A stretch of 8,000 nucleotides of DNA, taken from NCBI GenBank assembly GCA_023429345.1, contig JAEYVB010000357.1:1-8000 (forward strand). The letters are read 5' to 3'. Every line of letters starts with the position of its first letter. Positions within the stretch are counted from its first letter, which is position 1. A program made the position numbers and the translations under genes. The notes under the pieces were generated by a model, which did not search any database, was not told where the DNA came from, and saw only the letters and a list, made by a program, of their open reading frames with translations. Of this stretch, positions 1 through 5,888 are shown piece by piece. The DNA is from Planctomycetota bacterium (lineage in GTDB: Bacteria; Planctomycetota; Phycisphaerae; Phycisphaerales; UBA1924).

Positions 1-714
1 CTCATGGAGGCCATCGCGGCCGGTGACGTCACCTCGGTGCGGGCGGCAGTGGAGGGCGGGAAGACGCCCGTGCTCACCGCGGCCGCTTCGCAGGGGCCGT
101 TCGAGGGGATGATGCCGCTGCACGTCGCCGCGCGGACGGCCTCGCCGGAGATCGTCCGATTGCTTATCGAGGCCGGGGCGCCCGTGGATGCGGCGACCGC
201 CGATGGCGAGACGGCCCTGATGCTCGCGGCCGCGGCCGGCAGGGCGGAGACCGTCGCGGTCCTCGCGGGCGGGGGCGCTCTGGGGAGCGGCGGGGCGGCC
301 ATCGACCAGCGGAACAGCGCCGGGCGCACCGCTCTAATGCTGGCGGCGGCGAGTTCCGAATCGGGAACGGGCGATGCCATCCGCGCCCTCCTGAACGCCG
401 GCGCTTCGCTCAATGTCGCCGATTCGACCGGGGCCACCGCCCTGGCCCTCGCCGCGGGCTCCGAGAATGTTCCTGCCATCGAGCTGCTCCTCCAGGCCAG
501 CGCCAACCCCGAGGCCGCCGATGCCAAGGGGATGACGCCCCTCATGCACGCCGCCGCCAGGAGTTCGCCGGAGACCGTCATCGCGCTCCTGAACGGCGGG
601 GCCTCGCCGCAGTCTCGCGACGGCGAGGGGAAGACCGCGCTCGACCACGCCAGGGCGAGGACCGACGCCGCCGGCGCCGCGATCGTTCAGGTACTCACCG
701 GGGCGATGGGCTGA
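1..714 (+). CDS. Ankyrin-repeat protein, probably 5'-truncated by the window edge
   Basis: The reading frame is open from base 1 and ends at TGA 712-714. The first Met codon is at 4-6, but the residues there (Leu-Met-Glu-Ala-Ile-Ala-Ala-Gly-Asp-Val) already look like the first helix of an ankyrin repeat, so the gene probably starts upstream. Counting from that Met, repeats run at about residues 35-67, 68-106 (loop longer than usual and Gly/Ala-rich), 107-142, 143-175 and 176-208, with a partial capping repeat at 209-236. Each shows the usual pattern: Thr-Ala/Pro-Leu at the first helix, Ala-Ala-Ala, then a Leu-Leu-x-x-Gly-Ala-x turn. Ankyrin repeats bind other proteins; nothing here identifies the partner or shows a catalytic domain. 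No membrane segment is present in the visible part. The gene faces the next gene tail to tail. The repeat class is certain; the role is unknown. Confidence 0.85.
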   Translation, partial: LMEAIAAGDVTSVRAAVEGGKTPVLTAAASQGPFEGMMPLHVAARTASPEIVRLLIEAGAPVDAATADGETALMLAAAAGRAETVAVLAGGGALGSGGAAIDQRNSAGRTALMLAAASSESGTGDAIRALLNAGASLNVADSTGATALALAAGSENVPAIELLLQASANPEAADAKGMTPLMHAAARSSPETVIALLNGGASPQSRDGEGKTALDHARARTDAAGAAIVQVLTGAMG

Positions 715-734
715 CGGCCGCGGAGGGGGGGCGC

Positions 735-1730
735 CTATTCGCCCTCTTCGCCCGCGCCGCCCAGGAGCGATTCGAGACGCTCGATCAGTTCGGGCGGGGG
801 CATGATGTCGAGGTTCTGCTCGCTCAGCTCGTAGGGGATTTCCGTCCAGGACTTGCCGCCCTCTTGCCCCTGGTACCAATAGACGCTTGCCGTGACCGAG
901 CCGGGCCCGTCGGCGTACATCCGAGCGGCCATGAGCATCAGCTTGGGCATCACGCCGATCACCCCGGCATCCTCGAACGGGAGTATCACGACCACATCGC
1001 GGAGCGGCACCGCGACGATCGCCCCATGCGCCCCGAGGTGCGCCGCGTAGCGGTCCATGCGGAGGATGTGGGACGAGATGTACGGCGAATCGCCCGTGAG
1101 GGCGATGGCCGCGGGGTTCTCCCCCGCCCCATCGCCGCCGGATTCCCCGGCGCCGCTCGCGCTGTCGGACTCGCCCGGGTCGGGTTCGAACTCCACGCGC
1201 TGCAGCTCCACCTCCGAGGCTTCGATGGCGTTCTCGATCGCCAGGGCAAAGAGCTCCTCCAGCGGCCGGCCGAGCTGGGCGGCCTCCCCGGGCGTGAGCC
1301 CGCGGATCCCGCGCTCGAGGTCCACGCACAGGCAGGTCCGGAGCCCCGGGATGTCGTCCCGGGCGCACACATGGCTGTCGCCGAGCGCCTCCGCCTCCCA
1401 CAGGCGCACGCTCAGCCGGGTGCGGAGCGAGTCAAAGTCGGCAAAGTCCAGCTCCTGGGTCTCGAGCTGCGTCTCAAAGATCGAATCGAAGTGCCGCTCG
1501 AGAAGCTCCGCCCACTCGCCCTCATCCTCCTGGGCGCAGCGCTGGCCGATGTTGGACAGCCCCCACCGGTCGCCCCCCTCGCGCCCGCTCCCCTCCATCG
1601 GCCACACCCAGCCGTTCTCGATGGCGACGCGGATTCCGCGGTCCTCCATGTCCTTCAGGACCGCGGCCTCGAAACGGTCCAGCCGCTCCTGGCTGCCAAA
1701 GAATCGGGCCCATTCGGGGAGCTCGGCCAT
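735..1730 (-). CDS. YtpQ/DUF1444-like protein of unknown function
   Basis: This is a 331-residue protein without signal peptide or membrane segments, so probably cytoplasmic. I chose the ATG at 1730 because an AAGGAGA ribosome site lies 10 bases upstream. The frame stays open to 1886, but that extension is Arg/Gly-rich, has no comparable site and would overlap the cytochrome gene's end. Residues 1-120 are acidic, rich in aromatic residues and unrecognised. From about residue 130 the pattern recalls the YtpQ/DUF1444 family: CLCVDLERGIRGLT, then a helix with LEELFALAIENA (158-168), a variable Ser/Gly/Glu-rich loop (184-207), SPYISSHILRMD (215-226), then VAVPLRDVVVILPF (239-252) followed by an amphipathic helix and a VYWY strand (283-286). 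The family has no established enzymatic role that I know of. The resemblance is from memory of the pattern and needs a profile search. The 146 bases between this start and the cytochrome stop could hold a private promoter, but I see no convincing -35/-10 pair. Confidence 0.8.
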   Translation of the reverse strand: MAELPEWARFFGSQERLDRFEAAVLKDMEDRGIRVAIENGWVWPMEGSGREGGDRWGLSNIGQRCAQEDEGEWAELLERHFDSIFETQLETQELDFADFDSLRTRLSVRLWEAEALGDSHVCARDDIPGLRTCLCVDLERGIRGLTPGEAAQLGRPLEELFALAIENAIEASEVELQRVEFEPDPGESDSASGAGESGGDGAGENPAAIALTGDSPYISSHILRMDRYAAHLGAHGAIVAVPLRDVVVILPFEDAGVIGVMPKLMLMAARMYADGPGSVTASVYWYQGQEGGKSWTEIPYELSEQNLDIMPPPELIERLESLLGGAGEEGE

Positions 1731-1740
1731 GCGCGGGGAT

Positions 1741-1747
1741 TCTCCTT
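1741..1747 (-). promoter_or_regulatory. Ribosome binding site for the YtpQ-like gene
   Basis: Read on the minus strand the bases are AAGGAGA, 10 bases before the ATG at 1730. This site decides the start over the upstream in-frame Met codons. Confidence 0.65.
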
Positions 1748-1876
1748 CGCCCGAGCCTAATCGAAAGCCGCCGCCGCCGCTTCCCGAGAAGGAAGCCCGG
1801 GGCCGGTCTCGAATGGGGCCTCGCATTCTTGCCCGCGCGGGCGCCCTGATCGATCTGCGGAAACCGCCCAGGGAGG

Positions 1877-3712
1877 TCACGGGCACCCGAGTCGGTACAG
1901 CCGCATGTAGGCCTGCACATCGCGCACGCCGATCACGCCGTCGTCGTTGATGTCCGCGCGCGGATCACCGGCCCTGTGTGCCTCGTGAAAGGCGACCACG
2001 TCCGACGGGTTGAGCCGGCCGCTGCCGTCGAAGTCGGCGCGGCAGGCCGCGAGCAGGTCGATCTCCACCTCCGCCATGAGAACCGGAGGGCCCTTGTCGT
2101 TGGCGAGCCATTGATTGTAGAGGACCTGGCCGTGGTTGGTCGTCGTGTTGTGGTCGCGTAGACCCTCGACGGCTTCCTTTGTGATCGCCTGGTAGTAGAG
2201 TCGCACCCGCGCCCGCGCGGACCCGGGCGGGAGGGCATAGCGGGTGTCATCCCAGTACTGCCCGTCGCGGTACGTGTAGTTCACCGGCGCCGATTGCACC
2301 GAGGCGAAGCCCGCGTTGGTGAAGCCCCGCGGCGGGATGCGGTTGTCGAGATAGAACGTGTTGTTCAGCGGGAACAGGTGGGATGGCCCCGCCTGGACGC
2401 CCCCGCCCAGGTAGTTGGCCATCGCCTGGTCGAGCCCGACGATCGCTTCGTAGACCTTGGTGCCCCCCGGTGTGAGCACGGCGGTATCAAAGTCGTAGTG
2501 GCCCGCCTCCGAGACCGGCAGTCCGGACGCGTCAAAGAACACCGCATTCAGCCACATCCGCCGCCCCTCGAGGTGCCCGGTGGGCAGCTTGTGGCCGGTC
2601 TGGTTCACGGTCCGGACGAGCAGTTCGCCCCCCGACTTGAAGAGAAAGAGGTCCGCGGATCGCCCCAGCATGTCCTCGTTGCGTGCGATGGCCTCCTCGA
2701 CGGATTGGAACGTGAGAGCCGTCTGCCAGTCCGGGTAAAGGTTGCGGACGGAGCGCAGCATCCAGGTTGTGGCGCCGCGGAAATCGTGCTGCGGGAGGTC
2801 CTCCCGCCACGCGCCGCCCAGCATCGGGTTGCACGCGGTGCCCGTGGTCTTGGGCATGTGGCAGTCCTGGCACATGCTGACCTGCTTGCGGTTCCCCCCG
2901 AACCGCCCGCCCATGTCGATCGGCCCTCGGGCAAAGGCGCTCTGCGACCACTCGCCGAACGTACGCTCCAGCGGGAAGCCGTCCCCGACCTTGTGGGTGG
3001 GGTGCTCCTTGTCGAGCGTGTCGAGCTTGTAGGAGCCGTCCGCCTGCCGCATAAACAGCGGGTTGCTCACATCGTGGCACGTGGCACACATCCGCGCGTC
3101 GGTGTGGAAGTCTGACTTTTGCCAGGCGTGGTAATCAAACGAATCCGGCAGCGCGAACGGTCCCCGCCTGCGGTCGTAGGGGTCGAGCACGAACTGCCCG
3201 GAATGGGTGCCCTGCGGGAGTTCCTTGAGAGCGGCCAGAATCGGCTGGTCGATGGCGGGGCTCTTCCCATGGACGTAGACGGGGTCCACCATGCGGTGGC
3301 AGAAGTTGCAGTTCACCCCCTCGTGCACCGCCGGCTGGTTCTGCACCCAGCCCATCGGGGCGTGGCACTTGATGCAGAAATCCTCGACGCCAGGCGCGGC
3401 CTGCTCCGCGATGGCCAGGGCAGCCCAGAAGAGGGGGTCGCGGGCCCCCTGCCCCATCATGCTGGCGGTCCAACGCTCGTACGGGGCCTGCTCGTTGTTG
3501 TACCAGCCGTGGCAACTCGAACACTGCCAGGCCTCGATGAACGGGTCTTTGTAATCGCCCGGCCGGGTGCCGGGTGCCTGGAAATCGGCGGCCGTGGAGT
3601 TCACGAAAGGGCCCGGTCCGGGGCGGGGGACCCCGACCACAAGGCCGGTCAGCAGGGCCACCGCCCCGCCCATCCAGACCACCGGCAGCAAACCCTTGCG
3701 ATTGGATCCCAT
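1877..3712 (-). CDS. Exported pentaheme cytochrome c with C-terminal dockerin-like EF-hand tail
   Basis: A 611-residue protein starting at ATG 3712. Residues 1-6 are basic and 8-28 hydrophobic: a signal peptide or membrane anchor with no clear Ala-x-Ala cleavage site. Five heme-c attachment motifs follow: CSSCH (64-68), CIKCH (113-117), CNFCH (135-139), CATCH (209-213) and CQDCH (281-285). Many additional His residues could serve as distal ligands. The spacing and the CHMPKTTG and HDFRGA segments resemble the cytochrome c554-like multiheme group. Residues 352-555 are beta-rich, opening with VNQTGHKLPTGHLEGRRMW, a stretch I associate with multiheme cytochromes of Planctomycetes and Acidobacteria. 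Residues 558-611 hold two calcium-loop-like EF-hands (D560/D562/S564/N568/D571 and D587/N589/D591/D598), framed by Cys558 and Cys610. This is the dockerin-like tail of Phycisphaerae exported proteins and is probably a sorting or anchoring signal. The likely role is electron transfer outside the inner membrane. It is divergent from the membrane polyferredoxin, a plausible redox partner. The substrate, if any, is unknown. Confidence 0.93.
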   Translation of the reverse strand: MGSNRKGLLPVVWMGGAVALLTGLVVGVPRPGPGPFVNSTAADFQAPGTRPGDYKDPFIEAWQCSSCHGWYNNEQAPYERWTASMMGQGARDPLFWAALAIAEQAAPGVEDFCIKCHAPMGWVQNQPAVHEGVNCNFCHRMVDPVYVHGKSPAIDQPILAALKELPQGTHSGQFVLDPYDRRRGPFALPDSFDYHAWQKSDFHTDARMCATCHDVSNPLFMRQADGSYKLDTLDKEHPTHKVGDGFPLERTFGEWSQSAFARGPIDMGGRFGGNRKQVSMCQDCHMPKTTGTACNPMLGGAWREDLPQHDFRGATTWMLRSVRNLYPDWQTALTFQSVEEAIARNEDMLGRSADLFLFKSGGELLVRTVNQTGHKLPTGHLEGRRMWLNAVFFDASGLPVSEAGHYDFDTAVLTPGGTKVYEAIVGLDQAMANYLGGGVQAGPSHLFPLNNTFYLDNRIPPRGFTNAGFASVQSAPVNYTYRDGQYWDDTRYALPPGSARARVRLYYQAITKEAVEGLRDHNTTTNHGQVLYNQWLANDKGPPVLMAEVEIDLLAACRADFDGSGRLNPSDVVAFHEAHRAGDPRADINDDGVIGVRDVQAYMRLYRLGCP

Positions 3713-3717
3713 GGCCG

Positions 3718-3725
3718 CTCCCTTC
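3718..3725 (-). promoter_or_regulatory. Ribosome binding site for the cytochrome gene
   Basis: Minus-strand GAAGGGAG, separated by 5 bases from the ATG at 3712. It supports this start. Confidence 0.6.
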
Positions 3726-3726
3726 G

Positions 3727-3732
3727 TATAAT
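3727..3732 (+). promoter_or_regulatory. Plus-strand -10 element (TATAAT) for the polyferredoxin gene
   Basis: A perfect TATAAT in a GC-rich genome, inside the only AT-rich stretch nearby. Transcription would begin near 3739, giving a leader of about 50 bases before the GTG start at 3789. No good -35 lies at the standard distance; the nearest candidate, TTGGAT at 3702-3707, is weak and 19 bases away. This -10 lies inside the 5' leader expected for the minus-strand cytochrome transcript. Confidence 0.4.
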
Positions 3733-3737
3733 CTATA

Positions 3738-3766
3738 TAAATACCTTCTTATTGAGCTTTCGTCAA
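3738..3766 (-). promoter_or_regulatory. Minus-strand sigma70-type promoter for the cytochrome gene
   Basis: On the minus strand the -35 is TTGACG (3761-3766, five of six consensus bases). After a 17-base spacer comes TATTTA (3738-3743) at the -10 position, a weaker match. AT-rich DNA continues downstream of it, so the exact -10 may be shifted. The leader to the ATG at 3712 would be about 20 bases. Planctomycete promoters are poorly characterised, so this rests on consensus matching only. Confidence 0.45.
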
Positions 3767-3767
3767 T
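3751..3767. promoter_or_regulatory. Inverted repeat ATTGA-N7-TCAAT, possible operator
   Basis: ATTGA at 3751-3755 is mirrored by TCAAT at 3763-3767. The half-sites resemble those of the FNR/CRP family (TTGA...TCAA), but the gap between TTGA and TCAA is 7 bases where FNR sites have 6. The dyad overlaps the -35 of the minus-strand promoter and lies downstream of the plus-strand -10, so a bound regulator could repress both genes. The spacing mismatch keeps confidence low. Confidence 0.25.
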
Positions 3768-3775
3768 GCGATCTC

Positions 3776-3780
3776 AGGGA
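3776..3780 (+). promoter_or_regulatory. Ribosome binding site deciding a GTG start
   Basis: AGGGA lies 8 bases before the GTG at 3789-3791. It overlaps the perfect palindrome GGGAATTCCC at 3777-3786. The ATG at 3766-3768 is in another frame and cannot be the start. Confidence 0.5.
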
Positions 3781-3788
3781 ATTCCCCG

Positions 3789-5795
3789 GTGCCTATCCCC
3801 GACCTGCCAAAGCCGGCCCGCCGCGTACCCCTCCCGGTTCTGGCGCCTCAACGGAAAGGGTCCATCGCGCGCCGGCGTCTCTGGTTCATGGTGGGGGTGC
3901 ACGTCCTCATTGTCGGACACATCGCTCACTGGGCGATCGCCGGGCGGAGTATGGCCCCGGCCGTGCTTTCCGAGTCCATGAAGACGCTCGAGGGTGGCCA
4001 GATCAACCCCGGGTTCCTGCTGTTCGCCGCGGCCGCGCTCGTCACCTTGGTTGCCGGGAGGTTCCTCTGCGGCTGGGGGTGCCACATGGGTGGGCTGCAG
4101 ACGTTCTGCGGCTGGTTGTTGAAGAAGGCGAAGCTGAAGCCGCGCCCGTTCCGTTCGCGCTGGCTGGGGTACGTACCGATCGCGCTGGCGGTGTACATGT
4201 TCGCCTGGCCGAGCCTGCGGCGCGACATCATCATCCCCGTGCTGATGCGCGTGTGGCCGCAGGCGTTAGCGCACTTTGGGCCGTATCAGCCCTTCCCCGG
4301 ATGGACGACGAGACTGGAGACCACCGATTTCTGGGACGGGCTGCCGGGCGTGTGGGTCGCGATCCCGTTTCTCCTGATCTGCGGCGGGGCGACGGTGTTC
4401 TTCCTGGGCTCGCGGGGGTTCTGTCATTACGGCTGCCCTTACGGCGGGGTCTTCGCCCCGCTCGAGCAGCTTGCGCCCGTGCGCGTGGTGCTGGATCCCG
4501 ACGCCTGCACAATGTGCGGCAAGTGCACCGCCGCGTGCGAGATGGGCGTGCGGGTGATGGAAGAGACGCAGGCGTTCGGCTCGGTCGTGAACCGGGATTG
4601 TGTGCGGTCAATGGACTGCATCGAGGCGTGCCCGACCGGCGCGCTCTCGCTGGGTCTCACGAGGCCGGCGGTGTTCAAAAAGCGCCGCGGCGACCTCCGA
4701 ATCCGGCGGAACTACGACCTGAGCGCGGGCGGCGAGGCGGCCGTGCTCGGACTGTTTGCCGTCGGCTTCCTCGGCACGCGGTCGATCTACAACGTGGTGC
4801 CGATGTTCATGGCGGTCGGGATCGGGCTCTGCGGCGCGTTCCTGGGCTGGAAGCTCTGGCGGACCCTGCGCGACCGTGATGCGCGCTTCGCGAAGTTCCA
4901 GCTCAGGCGTGCGGGCCGGTGGCGCCCGGCCGGCTTCGTGTTCGCCGCGGGGGCGGCGACGGTGCTGACGCTCCTGGTCCACAGCGCTGCGCTGAAAGCA
5001 ATGGTGTGGAGCGCGGGCCAGATCGAGAACCTGGTCACCGTCCCGCGGGAAGCTGTGTTCGCCGGCGGTCAGCAGGTTCCGGCCGAGCAGCGGGCGATCG
5101 CGGCGCGGGCGCTGCGGCTCTACAGGCTCGCGGCGCCGATCTCGGAGGGCGGCGTGGGGCTCGCGTCCTGGCCCGTCGTGCGGGTACGGGCGGCGTGGCT
5201 CGCGATGGTCTGCGGCGACTTCGCCTACGCCGAGGCCCAGATCAGGGCCATGCTCCGCGACTACCCCGAGGACGGCCTGGCGTCGGACCTGGCGAGGATC
5301 GTTTTCCGCACGCGCGGCGCGGCCGCGGCGGAGGCGGAACTGCGGGCTTTGGTGGGGGCGCATCCCGGTTACGGGTCTTGTCGGGACATGCTCATGGGCT
5401 TGTACGTGTCCGCGGGCCGGGCCGAAGATGCGGAGGCAATGCTCACCGGCATCCTTGCCGCGCGCCCGAGGGATGCGATGGCCCGCGCCCGCCTCGGGGC
5501 CCTGCACCTCAACCTCGGTCGATCGTCCGAGGCGCTGGAGGAACTGCGGCGTGCGGCCAAGGACGATCCCGCGTCGGTCGAGATCGCCCACGAGCACGCG
5601 ATGGCGCTCACGGTCAGCGGAAGCGTCGAACCCGCCCTGTCCGAGCTCGAGCGCGCCGCGGGGCTCGATGCGAGGCACGCCCCCGCCCTCCTGCAGGAGG
5701 CGGCCGAGATCGCCGCGGCCCACGGCCTGCCCCGCGCGGCCGACCGCCTCCAACGCATGCTGGAATCCGCTCGGAAACACCCGAAACTGCGATAG
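3789..5795 (+). CDS. Membrane polyferredoxin (NosR/NapH-like 4Fe-4S protein) fused to TPR region
   Basis: A 668-residue protein starting at GTG. Hydrophobic segments at about 32-51, 74-93, 124-141, 188-207, 315-331, 335-356 and 381-400 make it polytopic. Two Cys loops at membrane boundaries resemble those of NosR/NapH: CGWGCH (94-99, His where Pro is usual) followed by Cys107, and CHYGCP (212-217). A ferredoxin-type domain follows: Cys240, 243, 246 and 250, then Cys271, Ser274, Cys277 and Cys281-Pro, so the second motif lacks one of four expected cysteines. From about 430 to 665 the protein is Ala/Leu-rich and helical with TPR-like repeats, clearest at 533-560 (Gly-Leu-Tyr...Gly-Arg-Ala-Glu-Asp-Ala), 567-593 and 600-630. 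NosR and NapH pass electrons between the quinone pool or cytoplasmic donors and periplasmic reductases; a similar role is inferred, with the divergent pentaheme cytochrome the obvious partner. It lacks the FMN-binding domain of true NosR and is not NapH proper. The partner bound by the TPR part is unknown. Confidence 0.9.
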   Translation: MPIPDLPKPARRVPLPVLAPQRKGSIARRRLWFMVGVHVLIVGHIAHWAIAGRSMAPAVLSESMKTLEGGQINPGFLLFAAAALVTLVAGRFLCGWGCHMGGLQTFCGWLLKKAKLKPRPFRSRWLGYVPIALAVYMFAWPSLRRDIIIPVLMRVWPQALAHFGPYQPFPGWTTRLETTDFWDGLPGVWVAIPFLLICGGATVFFLGSRGFCHYGCPYGGVFAPLEQLAPVRVVLDPDACTMCGKCTAACEMGVRVMEETQAFGSVVNRDCVRSMDCIEACPTGALSLGLTRPAVFKKRRGDLRIRRNYDLSAGGEAAVLGLFAVGFLGTRSIYNVVPMFMAVGIGLCGAFLGWKLWRTLRDRDARFAKFQLRRAGRWRPAGFVFAAGAATVLTLLVHSAALKAMVWSAGQIENLVTVPREAVFAGGQQVPAEQRAIAARALRLYRLAAPISEGGVGLASWPVVRVRAAWLAMVCGDFAYAEAQIRAMLRDYPEDGLASDLARIVFRTRGAAAAEAELRALVGAHPGYGSCRDMLMGLYVSAGRAEDAEAMLTGILAARPRDAMARARLGALHLNLGRSSEALEELRRAAKDDPASVEIAHEHAMALTVSGSVEPALSELERAAGLDARHAPALLQEAAEIAAAHGLPRAADRLQRMLESARKHPKLR

Positions 5796-5808
5796 ACGGG
5801 CCCCGAAC

Positions 5809-5846
5809 AAGGGTGTGGCCGTGATCGCCCGGCTGCGGCTACCCTT
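5809..5846 (+). terminator. Imperfect stem-loop, weak terminator candidate
   Basis: AAGGGT (5809-5814) pairs with ACCCTT (5841-5846). The stem continues through GCC (5818-5820) with GGC (5837-5839) after a small bulge. It begins 13 bases after the polyferredoxin stop codon. The nearest T run (five T at 5863-5867) is about 16 bases past the stem, so it is not a classical intrinsic terminator. It may terminate weakly, protect the 3' end, or be chance. Confidence 0.25.
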
Positions 5847-5872
5847 GCGTTCAGCGGATCCCTTTTTCCCCC

Positions 5873-5877
5873 GAGGA
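5873..5877 (+). promoter_or_regulatory. Ribosome binding site for the tricorn homologue
   Basis: GAGGA ends 11 bases before the ATG at 5889, slightly long but acceptable. The alternative in-frame ATG at 5907 has no such site. Confidence 0.4.
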
Positions 5878-5888
5878 CCCTTCTCCCC

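Noticed and set aside
334..1401. A 355-codon minus-strand open frame over the ankyrin and YtpQ-like genes
   Set aside because: Arg/Gly/Pro-rich shadow frame without motifs, overlapping two genes with credible products.
1831..1842. Perfect palindrome GCCCGCGCGGGC between the cytochrome and YtpQ-like genes, as a terminator
   Set aside because: No loop length and no T run follow it on either strand; GC palindromes this short are common in such DNA.
1731..1886. An upstream start at 1886 for the YtpQ-like gene
   Set aside because: The added 52 residues are Arg/Gly/Ser-rich and would overlap the cytochrome stop, while the ATG at 1730 has a good AAGGAGA site.
3119..4879. A 586-codon plus-strand open frame
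   Set aside because: It crosses the start of the cytochrome gene in antisense, the promoter region, and the polyferredoxin in another frame. Its product is Arg/Gly-rich and matches nothing.
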